Shown: positions 9,033 through 18,542, numbered from the stretch's first letter. The stretch is 64,000 nt of DNA from Clostridioides difficile_D (GCA_945861085.1 OX244046.1:3906001-3970000), one strand, 5' to 3'. The notes: generated by a model from the letters alone, not told the origin. Program-made: numbers and translations.

Positions 9033-10095
9033 TATAATTTACTCCACCTATCATTCTTGTCATAAACTCTTGGTCAGTACATCTACTAATTGCCATATCT
9101 TTTGTAATCCTTCCATTTTTATAAAGTTCCATTAAATCTTGGTCCATAGTTTTCATACCAGCTTTAACTCCAGTTTGTATCATGTTTGGAATTTGATATG
9201 TTTTGCCTTCTCTTATCAAATTTTTTATTGCTGGAGTAGCAAACATCAATTCAATTGCAGCTATTCTACCTTTTCCATCTGCTGTAGGAAGTAGTTGCTG
9301 TGATACTACACCTTCACAAACTGTAGATAGCTGTGTTTTTATTTGTTGTTGTTGAGATGGTTGGAACATGTCCACTATTCTATCAATTGTCTTGGCTGCC
9401 CCAACTGTATGTAGTGTTGAAAATACTAGATGACCTGTTTCTGCTGCTGTTAATGCTATTGATACAGTTTCAGGGTCTCTCATTTCTCCTATTAGTATTA
9501 CATCTGGGTCTTGACGTAAAATAGCTCTAAGAGCTGAGTGAAAACTTTCTGTATCAGTTCCTACCTCTCTTTGATTTACTAAACTTTGTTTGTGGTGGTG
9601 TACATATTCTATTGGGTCTTCAAGTGTAATTATATGTTTTTGTTGTGTTTCATTTATTATATTTATCATACTCGCAAGTGTTGTACTTTTACCACTTCCT
9701 GTTGGACCTGTAACTAAAACTAATCCTTTGTGCCTTTCAGTAAATGATTTTATATTTTCTGGAAGACCCAATTTTTCAAAAGTAGGTATTTCTGCTGTTA
9801 TAGTTCTTATTGCTATTGCATAATTTCCTTTTTGTCTATATGCATTTACCCTAAATCTTTCACCTGTTTTTAGTGAAGCTGAAAAATCAGCTTCTCCATG
9901 TTCTTTTATTACTTTAAACATAGATTCCCCTGCTATATCTTTTGCCATTTGCATTGTTATCTCTGGTGTCAGTATCTGTTCACTTAGTTTTACAAATCCA
10001 CCTTTTACTCTAGCCACAGGATTTGTTCCAACTGTTATGTGTATATCTGATGCGTTTAGTCTTATACCTTGCTCCAATAAATCATAAATATACAT
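9013..10095 (-). CDS. pilT: Twitching/retraction ATPase PilT
   Basis: 360 aa cytoplasmic hexameric ATPase of the secretion superfamily that powers pilus retraction. Residues 1-100 are the PAS-like N-terminal domain; Walker A is GPTGSGKSTT, the Asp box follows as EDPIEY, and Walker B is DPDVILIGEMRD. The PilT-specific segment equivalent to AIRNLIRE is visible as AIKNLIREGK near the C-terminus, separating it from PilB. GGAGAG lies 8 bases before the ATG. A 105-base spacer with two hairpins separates it from pilK. Confidence 0.95.
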   Translation of the reverse strand: MYIYDLLEQGIRLNASDIHITVGTNPVARVKGGFVKLSEQILTPEITMQMAKDIAGESMFKVIKEHGEADFSASLKTGERFRVNAYRQKGNYAIAIRTITAEIPTFEKLGLPENIKSFTERHKGLVLVTGPTGSGKSTTLASMINIINETQQKHIITLEDPIEYVHHHKQSLVNQREVGTDTESFHSALRAILRQDPDVILIGEMRDPETVSIALTAAETGHLVFSTLHTVGAAKTIDRIVDMFQPSQQQQIKTQLSTVCEGVVSQQLLPTADGKGRIAAIELMFATPAIKNLIREGKTYQIPNMIQTGVKAGMKTMDQDLMELYKNGRITKDMAISRCTDQEFMTRMIGGVNYNGHYNR

Positions 10096-10128
10096 AATAT
10101 TTACTCTCCATATCTTCTATTAGTTTGC

Positions 10129-10186
10129 TTACTATTTTAGTAATAAATTTATAAAATTATTTTAGTATTTATTTGTTTATACTAAA
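10129..10186. other. Two hairpins in the pilK-pilT spacer
   Basis: Two perfect short inverted repeats lie side by side: TTACTA/TAGTAA (10129-10143) and TTTAGTAT/ATACTAAA (10161-10186). Neither has a strong T run in the transcribed direction, so they may be RNA-processing or stability hairpins, or a weak attenuator before pilT, rather than a full terminator. Confidence 0.4.
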
Positions 10187-10200
10187 TTACTTTTTTGTAT

Positions 10201-11712
10201 TTAGTTTATTTTTTTATATGAGCTCACATCATGACTAATTGAAATTATATCTTTTATTTCGTCACTATCTGTCTCATTTTTTTTAATTTTAAAGTTCACA
10301 ATAGCTTGAACTTTATATTTTGATTTTGAATTTATCTCTTCACCCAATCCAGGAATAGCTTTTTCAAGTCTTTCTGGTTCTATCTCAGTTATCCCATTTT
10401 TATCACCAGTAACTGTAAGGTTCATTTCTGTGCTATATCCATTCTCAATTAGTTTTAACCAATCTTCTTTTGTCGAATTATATTCAGCTTTATAAAAAGG
10501 TATCTTTAGAGATATATCTTCTGTTTTAGCCACCTCTTGAGGTTTTAATTCTTTTATTCTACATTTTATCTCTGTTAGTGTCTCTCTTTGAAGTTGTTTC
10601 AAAGTTTCGCTTAATCCAAATGCATCAAAGTCTGAAGGTAATTCTCTATACATCTCAATTTTAATTTTATTAAACTGCTCGATAATCTCATATAATAAAC
10701 TCTTATATTGTTCATAATTTTCTGCTGTATTGTCATTTCCTTTAGAGATATTTGAGCTTAGAACATCAAACTTTTGTACATTATCAAATAATTTAGATTT
10801 CAGATTATTTAATTCTTTACTTCTATTTGGAATTTTTTCTATATATTTATTCAACTCATTCCAATAGTTACTCCAATTTCTATCAATCAAATCTCTTTGT
10901 ATCAATTCTAAATACTGTGTTTGATTTGGAATTCCATCTAGGACTTCTACTTTTGATGCATTGCGATGAAATATTGTATGTCTATATTCATTCATATTTT
11001 GTATAGCTAGAGAGATTTTATCTAGAGCTTTATATGTGTACATAAACGCATTATCAATATGTTCATCTTTTTCAATACTACCATCTTCCAAAAAGTATTT
11101 AAACATCATATCATTTCCCAAAAGTTTTGATTCATAGTTAACCATCCTGTCAATGTCTGATTCTAGTTTTTGTTGTGTTATATTAGAAATATCACCATTA
11201 TTATAGTTGCTACTTAACTCTAATATCAAATCTTTGTTTGAATTTATAGAAGAATAAACCATACTAACTTCATCACTTTGCATAATACCTAGTTTTTCTA
11301 TTTCTATTAGCTCATCTCTTGCTTTATCTAAATCTTTGCATGCTGTAGCTATATAATATTTTATATTATTCATATATTTAAGCTGTATTTCTTCAAGACT
11401 TTCCTCTTCATTTTCATTCGATACTGTCCTTAAAGTTACTTTATCATTCTTATCATTCTCTTTTTTAAAATCATCATTTATTTTTTCAAGCTCATCATAT
11501 AATTTTTCATATGCTTTATCAATACTATTTTCCACACATGTTTCTGCTAAATACTTTGCTTGTATACCCTCATTAGTCGTCTTTGTAGATTTTATTCTAT
11601 TAGCTATCTGATTCGAAAATGTCAATCCAACAATAGAAAGCAATGCTACTACAACCAAAACTAAAACTAAAGCTGCCCCTCTCTCACTTTTAAATTTATT
11701 CCACTTCCTCAA
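10201..11712 (-). CDS. pilK: Large pilin-like protein PilK (GspK/PilX-like)
   Basis: 503 aa. The N-terminus is a class III-like prepilin leader with a short basic stretch ending ERG followed by AALVLVLVVVALLSIVGLTF, the hydrophobic half of a pilin helix; the usual Glu+5 is not evident. The remainder is a long, charged, largely helical ectodomain unlike the other pilins. Start is TTG at 11712 with GGGGGTG 6 bases upstream. Such oversized minor pilins (GspK in type II secretion) sit at the pilus tip. Placement after pilV and pilU supports a minor-pilin priming complex. The symbol follows my memory of C. difficile pilus naming; function is inferred. Confidence 0.75.
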   Translation of the reverse strand: MRKWNKFKSERGAALVLVLVVVALLSIVGLTFSNQIANRIKSTKTTNEGIQAKYLAETCVENSIDKAYEKLYDELEKINDDFKKENDKNDKVTLRTVSNENEEESLEEIQLKYMNNIKYYIATACKDLDKARDELIEIEKLGIMQSDEVSMVYSSINSNKDLILELSSNYNNGDISNITQQKLESDIDRMVNYESKLLGNDMMFKYFLEDGSIEKDEHIDNAFMYTYKALDKISLAIQNMNEYRHTIFHRNASKVEVLDGIPNQTQYLELIQRDLIDRNWSNYWNELNKYIEKIPNRSKELNNLKSKLFDNVQKFDVLSSNISKGNDNTAENYEQYKSLLYEIIEQFNKIKIEMYRELPSDFDAFGLSETLKQLQRETLTEIKCRIKELKPQEVAKTEDISLKIPFYKAEYNSTKEDWLKLIENGYSTEMNLTVTGDKNGITEIEPERLEKAIPGLGEEINSKSKYKVQAIVNFKIKKNETDSDEIKDIISISHDVSSYKKIN

Positions 11713-11732
11713 AATTTCACCCCCAAGTAAAA

Positions 11733-12260
11733 TTATTTATCTTTAAATATTTCAGTTACAATTTTAACTTCTTTTTTACTTGAATAGTCATTCATGCTTT
11801 TTCCAGTTGCAGTTATTTTATATATCTGACCATTTTTATCTTCTACAATAATCTTTATCTTATTTGTAATATTTTCTTTGTCGATTAAATTACCATCTTC
11901 ATCCTCTATTGTTGTAATCTTTTCATATGGAGTATCATATAGGCTCACATCACCCTCACTAAGCACTTTATCATATACAACTTTTTTTAACTTATCTATT
12001 AGTTTTTCATATATGACAGTTCCATCTTCTCTTTTATCTAGACTATCAAAATCAAATTCTCCACTTTTTATTTTTTCTCTTAGATTTTCTATTTCACTTT
12101 GAACATAGTTTAAGGAATTTATATCTGTTTCATTTTTAGTATTGACTTTATTATTAGTATTGATAATATTAAAAAATGCAAATAGTATAATTCCCATAAT
12201 AGCCATAGCTACTAATACTTCAATTAAGGAAAATCCTTTTTCACTACTTTTTTTACCCAT
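11733..12260 (-). CDS. pilU: Minor pilin PilU
   Basis: 175 aa minor pilin. Leader MGKKSSEKG is cut before FSLIEVLVAMAIMGIILFAF; Glu5 of the mature chain is present. The ectodomain of about 135 residues is acidic and lacks paired cysteines. The ribosome site is weak (AGG about 11 bases before ATG). It lies between pilV and pilK, 20 bases from pilK, in the minor-pilin block of the cluster. Its name does not imply relation to the Pseudomonas PilU ATPase. Assignment to the pilin family is certain; the symbol is from recall. Confidence 0.8.
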   Translation of the reverse strand: MGKKSSEKGFSLIEVLVAMAIMGIILFAFFNIINTNNKVNTKNETDINSLNYVQSEIENLREKIKSGEFDFDSLDKREDGTVIYEKLIDKLKKVVYDKVLSEGDVSLYDTPYEKITTIEDEDGNLIDKENITNKIKIIVEDKNGQIYKITATGKSMNDYSSKKEVKIVTEIFKDK

Positions 12261-12296
12261 ATTTTATCAACCTACTTATTTTTAAATAAATTCTCG

Positions 12297-12863
12297 TTAC
12301 CCAATTCTCGACATAACATCAAATGTATAAGTCTTGTTATTTAAATCACTATTTTTCTGACTTTCTTGCACTGATTCATTATAATATATATTTACAGTAT
12401 AAATAGATTTACCAGCTTGTTTTTCTATTTTAAATGGTGTTTTCTTCATTTCTTTATTATTTTGAACTAGTGGTTGATTAGAGATTATTTCTTCCCTAAG
12501 TGCATTTTCAGCATCATTTGCATTTTCTTGAATTCTTGTTACAGAGTACACACCTGTATTATTTTTAGTTTCTATAGAAACTTCATATTTTATAGTTTTA
12601 TCTGGAGTCTCTACACTATATTCATAATTACTTCCCAAACTAGTTTTAGTTATCTCCTTGCAGTTCTCCAAATCTCTATTTAGATACTTATTAATTAGAT
12701 TAACATTCACTTGAGCATCTGTAATGATTTGTTGCTTTTTTACTGCTGATGTTATACCATTGAACACTTTATAAGAAATGCTTAAAACTATTGTCAGTAT
12801 AAACACAGCTACTATTATTTCTAATAAGGTAAGACCTTTTTCATTATTTTTGTACAAACTCAT
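12297..12863 (-). CDS. pilV: Minor pilin PilV
   Basis: Minor pilin of 188 aa. Leader MSLYKNNEKG is followed by LTLLEIIVAVFILTIVLSIS, with Glu5 of the mature chain, then a C-terminal ectodomain. A GTG one codon upstream is a possible alternative start; ATG at 12863 is chosen, though the AGGTG sits very close to it. It is 23 bases downstream of pilO and 36 bases before pilU. It probably belongs to the initiating tip complex with PilU and PilK. Confidence 0.8.
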   Translation of the reverse strand: MSLYKNNEKGLTLLEIIVAVFILTIVLSISYKVFNGITSAVKKQQIITDAQVNVNLINKYLNRDLENCKEITKTSLGSNYEYSVETPDKTIKYEVSIETKNNTGVYSVTRIQENANDAENALREEIISNQPLVQNNKEMKKTPFKIEKQAGKSIYTVNIYYNESVQESQKNSDLNNKTYTFDVMSRIG

Positions 12864-12889
12864 CACCTATCTTTAAAACCCATTTAACT

Positions 12890-13798
12890 TTATTTCACAC
12901 TAGACTTAAATGGATTATATTTTCCTGGTTTCCATAAAGATGGATTATCTGTATCAAGTATCATTGTAGTATTATCTTTAGTGTACATTATAAATTTAAA
13001 TGTAGCATCTACTACACCTTCTGCTTTTGGAGCTACGACTTCTTTCTTTGTTTCTTTTTCTGTTGCAGCTCTAAGTACACATGTATTACATAAATAACTA
13101 GTAGACCTATCTAAAAGTTTATCATTTTTTAGAATTTCTCCCTCTTTTATCAGTGGACAGTCATTATATAAGTGCCACTTATCTTCGCCTTCTACCCAAT
13201 ATATTTTTGTATCTTTATTTATGTTCACATTTTTGATTAAATCCCTATTACTTGTCGTTTCCTCTTCTTCTTTTTCTGGCTCTATATATGAAGTCATTGT
13301 ATAATCTAGTATCTGAGTAACATTTTTTTGTTCTTCTAAATAAGCCATTAATTTTTTGACATTTCTATAATCACCTCTAACACTTATTGTTGTTGATATA
13401 CCATAAAAATGTTCATATTCTCTAACGCTTCCAACATCATAACTAGTTAAGTCAATATTATAAGCTTTCATTTTTTTATCTAAACCTATTAAAAAAAGTC
13501 CATCTTGCATATCATATAAAAGATTTTTGCTTTTTTCTCTTAATTCACTTTCAACTTCCTTAAGTTGTTTTTCATACTTTGGCATAAGTGCTGTTTTCTC
13601 TTTATATGTATTTAATTTCTCTGTAGCTTGTTTTACAGAATTTTTTGTAGCAACGTATTTCTGATATTGAGGATAAAGTCCAAAGTATCCATATGATAAA
13701 ATGGCTAATAAAATTATGACCTTTATAAGAATTCCTTTTAGACTAACTTCCATTTTAAATATATCTTTTATGTCTTTTTTAAATATTTCTTTATTCAT
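12890..13798 (-). CDS. pilO: Pilus alignment protein PilO with inserted metal-site-like module
   Basis: 302 aa bitopic membrane protein: cytoplasmic N-terminus, TM at about residues 21-42, coiled coil at 50-95, then a ferredoxin-like PilO fold at about 100-170. That fold appears to resume near residue 262 (ATFKFIMYT). Between lies an insertion with Tyr200, His209, Cys214, Cys237 and Cys240 (WHLYNDC ... LCNTC), resembling small Cys/His modules in other Firmicute extracellular proteins. PilO couples the PilM/N inner platform to the pilus; no secretin or PilP is expected in this Gram-positive. The start overlaps the pilMN stop by 8 bases. Confidence 0.82.
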   Translation of the reverse strand: MNKEIFKKDIKDIFKMEVSLKGILIKVIILLAILSYGYFGLYPQYQKYVATKNSVKQATEKLNTYKEKTALMPKYEKQLKEVESELREKSKNLLYDMQDGLFLIGLDKKMKAYNIDLTSYDVGSVREYEHFYGISTTISVRGDYRNVKKLMAYLEEQKNVTQILDYTMTSYIEPEKEEEETTSNRDLIKNVNINKDTKIYWVEGEDKWHLYNDCPLIKEGEILKNDKLLDRSTSYLCNTCVLRAATEKETKKEVVAPKAEGVVDATFKFIMYTKDNTTMILDTDNPSLWKPGKYNPFKSSVK

Positions 13799-15503
13799 TA
13801 GTTAATACACCTTCTTTCAGGTATAATGTCATACTAAATGTATAGTTAGAATCTTCTCCATTACTTTTTATACTATGTAATTTAATATCTTCGAAATAAT
13901 ACAATCCCTTTAATTTATATAAAAATTGACCTATATAAGAAGAATCTTTAGCATTTCCTTCTATATTTATAACATTTGGTATTTTATCATATAATGGAGT
14001 TTTATCATCTTTATCTGTGTCAGTATTATTAGTCTCACTATTTCCAGTTAATGCTTCTGATACATTTGTAGTCTTACCTTCATTTAAATCATTATTTGTT
14101 TTATCTCCATTACTATCACTTTTAGTATTTGATTTTGTTTCATTATTACTTAATTTATCTGTTGTAGTTTTATTGCTGTTTGAGTTATCAGTTTTATTAG
14201 TAGTACCAAGATTTTGATAAGTCGTCGATAAACTTGTTAGTTCAACTTTGCTTGGAGTATTTTTATCTATATCATCCAATAAATTTTCCCATTTTACCTT
14301 TTTTCCAATTAACATATCATATACCTTTATTTCTTCGCTTTTGCTTTGTATCATTTTTTCTATATTCCCAATCTGATAATATGCAGATTCAATATTTCTT
14401 ATTTCACCATTAACATTTTCAAGTTCTTTATTAACTAAGCTATTTGAGAAAATTAGACATAAATAAGGAATAGCAAGTACTAAAATAACTATTGGTGCGA
14501 TTTTCAATATATTTTTCATCTGTTTAGCTTTCATCTGTTTTCTAAGTATATCTATTGGTAAAAAGTTTATATTTTCAAAATCCCTTTTACCTTTAGGCTC
14601 TATCATACTTCCTAAAAGCTCTACAATTGAATTTATATCATCTTCATCTATATCTCCAGTTATCATATCAGATATATCCATTATCTCAGTAAGACCTTGA
14701 GAAATATAATTTGAAAATGCAGAACTAAAAGCTTCATAAATTAATTTATTGGAATATCTTTTTCCTAATATTAATATAGTATCTGTAACCTTACCAAAGT
14801 TTCTTGACGAATAGTAATTCATAAGACCTTTTGATTCTTCTACTACATTTAATAATTGAATATCCATGTCTTTAGCAGTTATTCTTATAGGTATATTATC
14901 ACTGATAAATAAAGTATCTTTCTTATATATATTTATAATTGTACTATTGTCACTTATATTGGTTACCATTATATCGTTATAATCTAAATTTTTAAGAATT
15001 CTTAAATAAGCTGTTGATAATGTATCTATCCTATCTAATATCAAATCAAATTCATGCATTATCTCTACAATTGCATTTACTTCTTCCTTTTGTATAGCTC
15101 CAATAATAAGATTTAAACTTGCCTCATCACCATCTGAATTATCATATGTTTCACTAGATACTTCATATGAAAACACATATTCATCTGATTCCAAAGCCAT
15201 CATCTCGTCCATCTCTAGCTTCATAAATCCATCTAAATCCTTTTTCTCCATCTTAGGAAGTTTTTGGGGTTTTAGAATTACATCTCTTGTATTTAAACAA
15301 AAAACTACATGTCTTGATTTTAATTTCACATTTTCTAATGCGTACCTCAATAGAGCATACTTTTCCTTAGAAAAATCTTGCACAATATCCTCTATTGAAA
15401 ACACATTAAGATTTTTTACATAAAACTTATCTTTATCATGTTTATATCTGCCCTCAACTATGGAAATAGAATCGCCATAATATGATACATAAACCTTGTT
15501 CAT
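13791..15503 (-). CDS. pilMN: PilM-PilN fusion protein
   Basis: 570 aa. Residues 1 to about 330 form an actin-like PilM ATP-binding fold. After a basic linker comes one TM (about residues 338-355, IVILVLAIPYLCLIF), a coiled coil and a PilN-like extracytoplasmic domain. This domain contains a low-complexity Asn/Thr/Ser/Lys/Asp segment (about residues 430-500). In most Gram-negatives PilM is cytoplasmic and binds the tail of a separate PilN; here the two are one chain. It forms the inner-membrane platform with PilO and PilC1. The gap to pilC1 is 14 bases. Confidence 0.85.
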   Translation of the reverse strand: MNKVYVSYYGDSISIVEGRYKHDKDKFYVKNLNVFSIEDIVQDFSKEKYALLRYALENVKLKSRHVVFCLNTRDVILKPQKLPKMEKKDLDGFMKLEMDEMMALESDEYVFSYEVSSETYDNSDGDEASLNLIIGAIQKEEVNAIVEIMHEFDLILDRIDTLSTAYLRILKNLDYNDIMVTNISDNSTIINIYKKDTLFISDNIPIRITAKDMDIQLLNVVEESKGLMNYYSSRNFGKVTDTILILGKRYSNKLIYEAFSSAFSNYISQGLTEIMDISDMITGDIDEDDINSIVELLGSMIEPKGKRDFENINFLPIDILRKQMKAKQMKNILKIAPIVILVLAIPYLCLIFSNSLVNKELENVNGEIRNIESAYYQIGNIEKMIQSKSEEIKVYDMLIGKKVKWENLLDDIDKNTPSKVELTSLSTTYQNLGTTNKTDNSNSNKTTTDKLSNNETKSNTKSDSNGDKTNNDLNEGKTTNVSEALTGNSETNNTDTDKDDKTPLYDKIPNVINIEGNAKDSSYIGQFLYKLKGLYYFEDIKLHSIKSNGEDSNYTFSMTLYLKEGVLTNE

Positions 15504-15517
15504 TTGTCCTTTCCCTC

Positions 15518-16726
15518 CTACATAGCATCATATATACTAAGCATTGGCATAAATATTGATACAACCAGTACCGCAACTATAATACCAACTGCAATTATTA
15601 AAACAGGCTCTATCATTGATGCCATCCTATTTAAATAAATCTCGGATTCATACTCATAGAATTCGGCCATCTGTCTACTTATATTCTCTAATTCCCCTGT
15701 CTGCTCACCTATAGCTATCATCTGTACCAATACAGAATCAAAATATGTATATCTCTGTAAATTTTCTGCTAAACCCTCACCTCTTGTTATTCCATCTTTA
15801 GCTGATGCTAAAATCTTTTCTGCCATAGTATTATTTACACTATCTATAATGTAATCAAGTCCCTGAACTAATGGGTACCCTGTTGATACAAATAGATACA
15901 AGGCTCTTGAAAATCGTGTAGCTACCATACAGTTTATTCCTTTTCCTAAAACAGGTATCTTATTTATGACTCTATCTTTATGTGCTCTCCCAACTGGTGT
16001 TTTTAGATACTTCTTAAATTGGTAAATAGATAGTATAATAGCTAAAAGTACTATTATCCAAAACTTTTTCATAAACATACCAAACCACATAACAATTCTC
16101 GTTATAAGTGGAAGAGTTGCACCTACTGTTGTAATTGAATTAATCATCTTAGGCACCATAAACGCTGTAAATATAAAAATCATTATAAATGAAGAAATCA
16201 AAACTATTAATGGGTATGTTGCCGCATTTCTAAGCTTTTGCTTAATTCTATGTTCACTTGAATAAAATGAAGCCATACTTTTTAGTACTTCATCTAATTT
16301 ACCTGTAGCCTCACCTGTAGCTACCATAGCACCAAGTAACTTTGGAAACTTTGATTTTGGTGAAAGCATTGAATCTGCAATAGTAGAACCTACCTTTATT
16401 TCTGCCACTACACGATTAATTTCTTCTCTCAATGTAACATTGGTTGACCTTCTAGCTAATGTTTCTAATCCTGAAATACTATTTATACCAGAAGATACTA
16501 TAATCGCAAATTGTCTACAAAAGTGGCTTATCTGGTCAGCTCCTAAGTCCTTTTTTCTCTTTCTACTAAATACACTTATGTTTTTACTCTTACTCTCTTT
16601 AATTTCAAGAACTCTAAGATTTCTTTTTCTAAGAAGACTTCTAGCTTCGTTAAAATCATTGGCTTCAATCACATCAGTTTGCTTTTTTCCATCCTCTTTT
16701 ATTACTGTATACTTAAAACTTTTCAT
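15518..16726 (-). CDS. pilC1: Pilus assembly platform protein PilC1
   Basis: 402 aa polytopic membrane protein of the GspF/PilC family with the two T2SSF repeats: the first near ISHFCRQFAIIVSSGINSISGLE (split after Phe), the second near TRFSRALYLFVSTGYPLVQGL. Three or four TM segments include the C-terminal one ending PMLSIYDAM. It is the inner-membrane rotor on which PilB1 and PilT act. AAGGATG precedes the ATG, and the gene is 11 bases downstream of pilB1. Confidence 0.93.
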   Translation of the reverse strand: MKSFKYTVIKEDGKKQTDVIEANDFNEARSLLRKRNLRVLEIKESKSKNISVFSRKRKKDLGADQISHFCRQFAIIVSSGINSISGLETLARRSTNVTLREEINRVVAEIKVGSTIADSMLSPKSKFPKLLGAMVATGEATGKLDEVLKSMASFYSSEHRIKQKLRNAATYPLIVLISSFIMIFIFTAFMVPKMINSITTVGATLPLITRIVMWFGMFMKKFWIIVLLAIILSIYQFKKYLKTPVGRAHKDRVINKIPVLGKGINCMVATRFSRALYLFVSTGYPLVQGLDYIIDSVNNTMAEKILASAKDGITRGEGLAENLQRYTYFDSVLVQMIAIGEQTGELENISRQMAEFYEYESEIYLNRMASMIEPVLIIAVGIIVAVLVVSIFMPMLSIYDAM

Positions 16727-16737
16727 AATATCATCCT

Positions 16738-18414
16738 TTAATCAGTCATCAAAATTATTCTAATCATTTCTTCTACTGTTGTCTTTCCATTTAAAACCTT
16801 TTTAACTATATCCTCTTTTAAACTAACCATACCTTGTTTTCTAGCCATCTTTAAAATTTCTCTTTGATTTGCAGATGAATCTATTAACTCTTTTATTTCT
16901 GGAGTGATTTCAAGCATTTCAAATATACCTAGACGTCCCTTATATCCAGTATTATTGCATCTTTCACAACCTTCCCCTTTATAAATAGTTACTGATTCAT
17001 TTACATCAATGCCAAGAGCCTTTTTTTCTCCAGTATCTGCTTCATATGAAACCTTACAATGCTCACATATTTTTCGTGTAAGTCTTTGAGATATTACCCC
17101 TAAAACAGATGAAGTTATCAAAAAACTTTCCACATCCATATCTAAAAGACGTGAAATTGCTCCAACTGCTGTATTTGCATGCAATGTACTTAAAACTAAA
17201 TGTCCTGTAAGAGAAGCTCTAATTGCTATTTCTGCTGTTTCAGTATCTCTTATCTCTCCAACCATTATTATATCTGGGTCTTGACGCATAAAAGCTCTAA
17301 GTCCACTAGCGAAGGTAAGTCCTGCCTTTTCATTTATTTGAGATTGATTTACACCAGGTAATTCATACTCTATAGGGTCTTCTATTGTTAATAGGTTTCT
17401 ATTCTCTGTATTTAATTGATTTAACATTGAATACAATGTAGTGGTCTTTCCACTTCCAGTAGGGCCAACAACCAATATAAGACCATAGGGAGTGTTTATC
17501 AGTTCATCATATATCTTAGAGCCATGTTCGTCTATTCCTAGTACTTCTTTACTAACCATAAAATTACTCTTATCAAGAACCCTCATGGCTATCTTTTCAT
17601 CCCTGTTAGTTGGCATTGTAGAAACCCTAAAGTCTATAGGCTTATTATCTACTTTTAAATAGATTCTACCATCTTGTGGGATTCTCTTTTCAGATATATT
17701 TATATCTGACATTATTTTGATACGGCTTATTACTGCCTTATATGGTGCTGAGTTCATCCTCATATATTCCCTTAACATCCCATCTATTCTAAATCTAACA
17801 CGCATATAATTTTCGCTTTGTTCTATATGTATATCACTTGCTTCCATTCTAACAGCATTTTCTAATATGTTATTTACTAATCTTACTATTGGAGCAGCAT
17901 TTACATCTTCTTCAAGTATTACAGTTTCTCTTACTCCACCAGTTCTATTTTTGTTGTACTCAGTCATTGCTTTATTTATTTCTGAATGTGCATAAGCATG
18001 ACCTATTGCTTTGTTTATATCGTCTGCATTTGATATAAATATCTCTACGTCTTTACCTGACATACGTCTTACATCTTGAACTGCTTCTCTGTCTTGTGGG
18101 TCTGACATGGCTAGACATATTTTATTTCCATCAATTTTGAATGGAAATACAGTGTATCTTTTGCATATATTTTCTGGAACCATTTTAGTAGCTAAGGTGT
18201 CTATTTCTGTACCTTCTAAAAATACACTTTCTATATCTAAAAGTTCTTTTAATACACTTATTAATAAGTTACCATCTATAAGCCCTTCTTGTACTAGAAT
18301 TTCTCCTAGTCTTTTCCCTCTGTTTTTTTGCTCTGATAGTGCCCATTTAAGCTGGTCTTCTGTTATGTATCCTTTTTCGACCAGTTTGTCTCCTATTCTA
18401 ACTTTTTTAGCCAC
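16738..18414 (-). CDS. pilB1: Pilus extension ATPase PilB1
   Basis: 558 aa from the GTG at 18414, which has AAGGAG 8 bases upstream; a GTG three codons earlier overlaps that ribosome site. Domain order: two MshEN-like motifs at the N-terminus (RIGDKLVEKGYITEDQL and RLGEILVQEGLIDGNLL), then the T2SSE ATPase with Walker A GPTGSGKTTTLYS, EDPIEYELPG, Walker B PDIIMVGEIRD and a zinc tetracysteine (CEHC ... CERC). MshEN repeats bind c-di-GMP in other bacteria, so the motor may be controlled by the same messenger as the upstream riboswitch. It assembles pili by driving PilC1. Confidence 0.95.
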   Translation of the reverse strand: MAKKVRIGDKLVEKGYITEDQLKWALSEQKNRGKRLGEILVQEGLIDGNLLISVLKELLDIESVFLEGTEIDTLATKMVPENICKRYTVFPFKIDGNKICLAMSDPQDREAVQDVRRMSGKDVEIFISNADDINKAIGHAYAHSEINKAMTEYNKNRTGGVRETVILEEDVNAAPIVRLVNNILENAVRMEASDIHIEQSENYMRVRFRIDGMLREYMRMNSAPYKAVISRIKIMSDINISEKRIPQDGRIYLKVDNKPIDFRVSTMPTNRDEKIAMRVLDKSNFMVSKEVLGIDEHGSKIYDELINTPYGLILVVGPTGSGKTTTLYSMLNQLNTENRNLLTIEDPIEYELPGVNQSQINEKAGLTFASGLRAFMRQDPDIIMVGEIRDTETAEIAIRASLTGHLVLSTLHANTAVGAISRLLDMDVESFLITSSVLGVISQRLTRKICEHCKVSYEADTGEKKALGIDVNESVTIYKGEGCERCNNTGYKGRLGIFEMLEITPEIKELIDSSANQREILKMARKQGMVSLKEDIVKKVLNGKTTVEEMIRIILMTD

Positions 18415-18480
18415 AGGTTTCACTCCTTTATTATCTCAATTATATCATCATTTGTGATTGGAGATTAAAGAAAATAGTAT

Positions 18481-18513
18481 AAAAAAACAGGAAGATTTTC
18501 TTCCTGTTTTTTT
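18481..18513 (-). terminator. Terminator between pilA1 and pilB1
   Basis: Perfect 9-bp stem ACAGGAAGA/TCTTCCTGT with a 3-4 base loop, followed by seven Ts on the minus strand. It lies between the major pilin gene and the machine genes and probably limits read-through, giving much more pilin mRNA than assembly mRNA. No clear second promoter for pilB1 is seen. Confidence 0.85.
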
Positions 18514-18542
18514 ATTATATTTTTCATTGTAAAAATGTACTT

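Noticed and set aside
9333..9823. Plus-strand open frames inside pilT
   Set aside because: Antisense shadows of a well-conserved gene, with no ribosome site.
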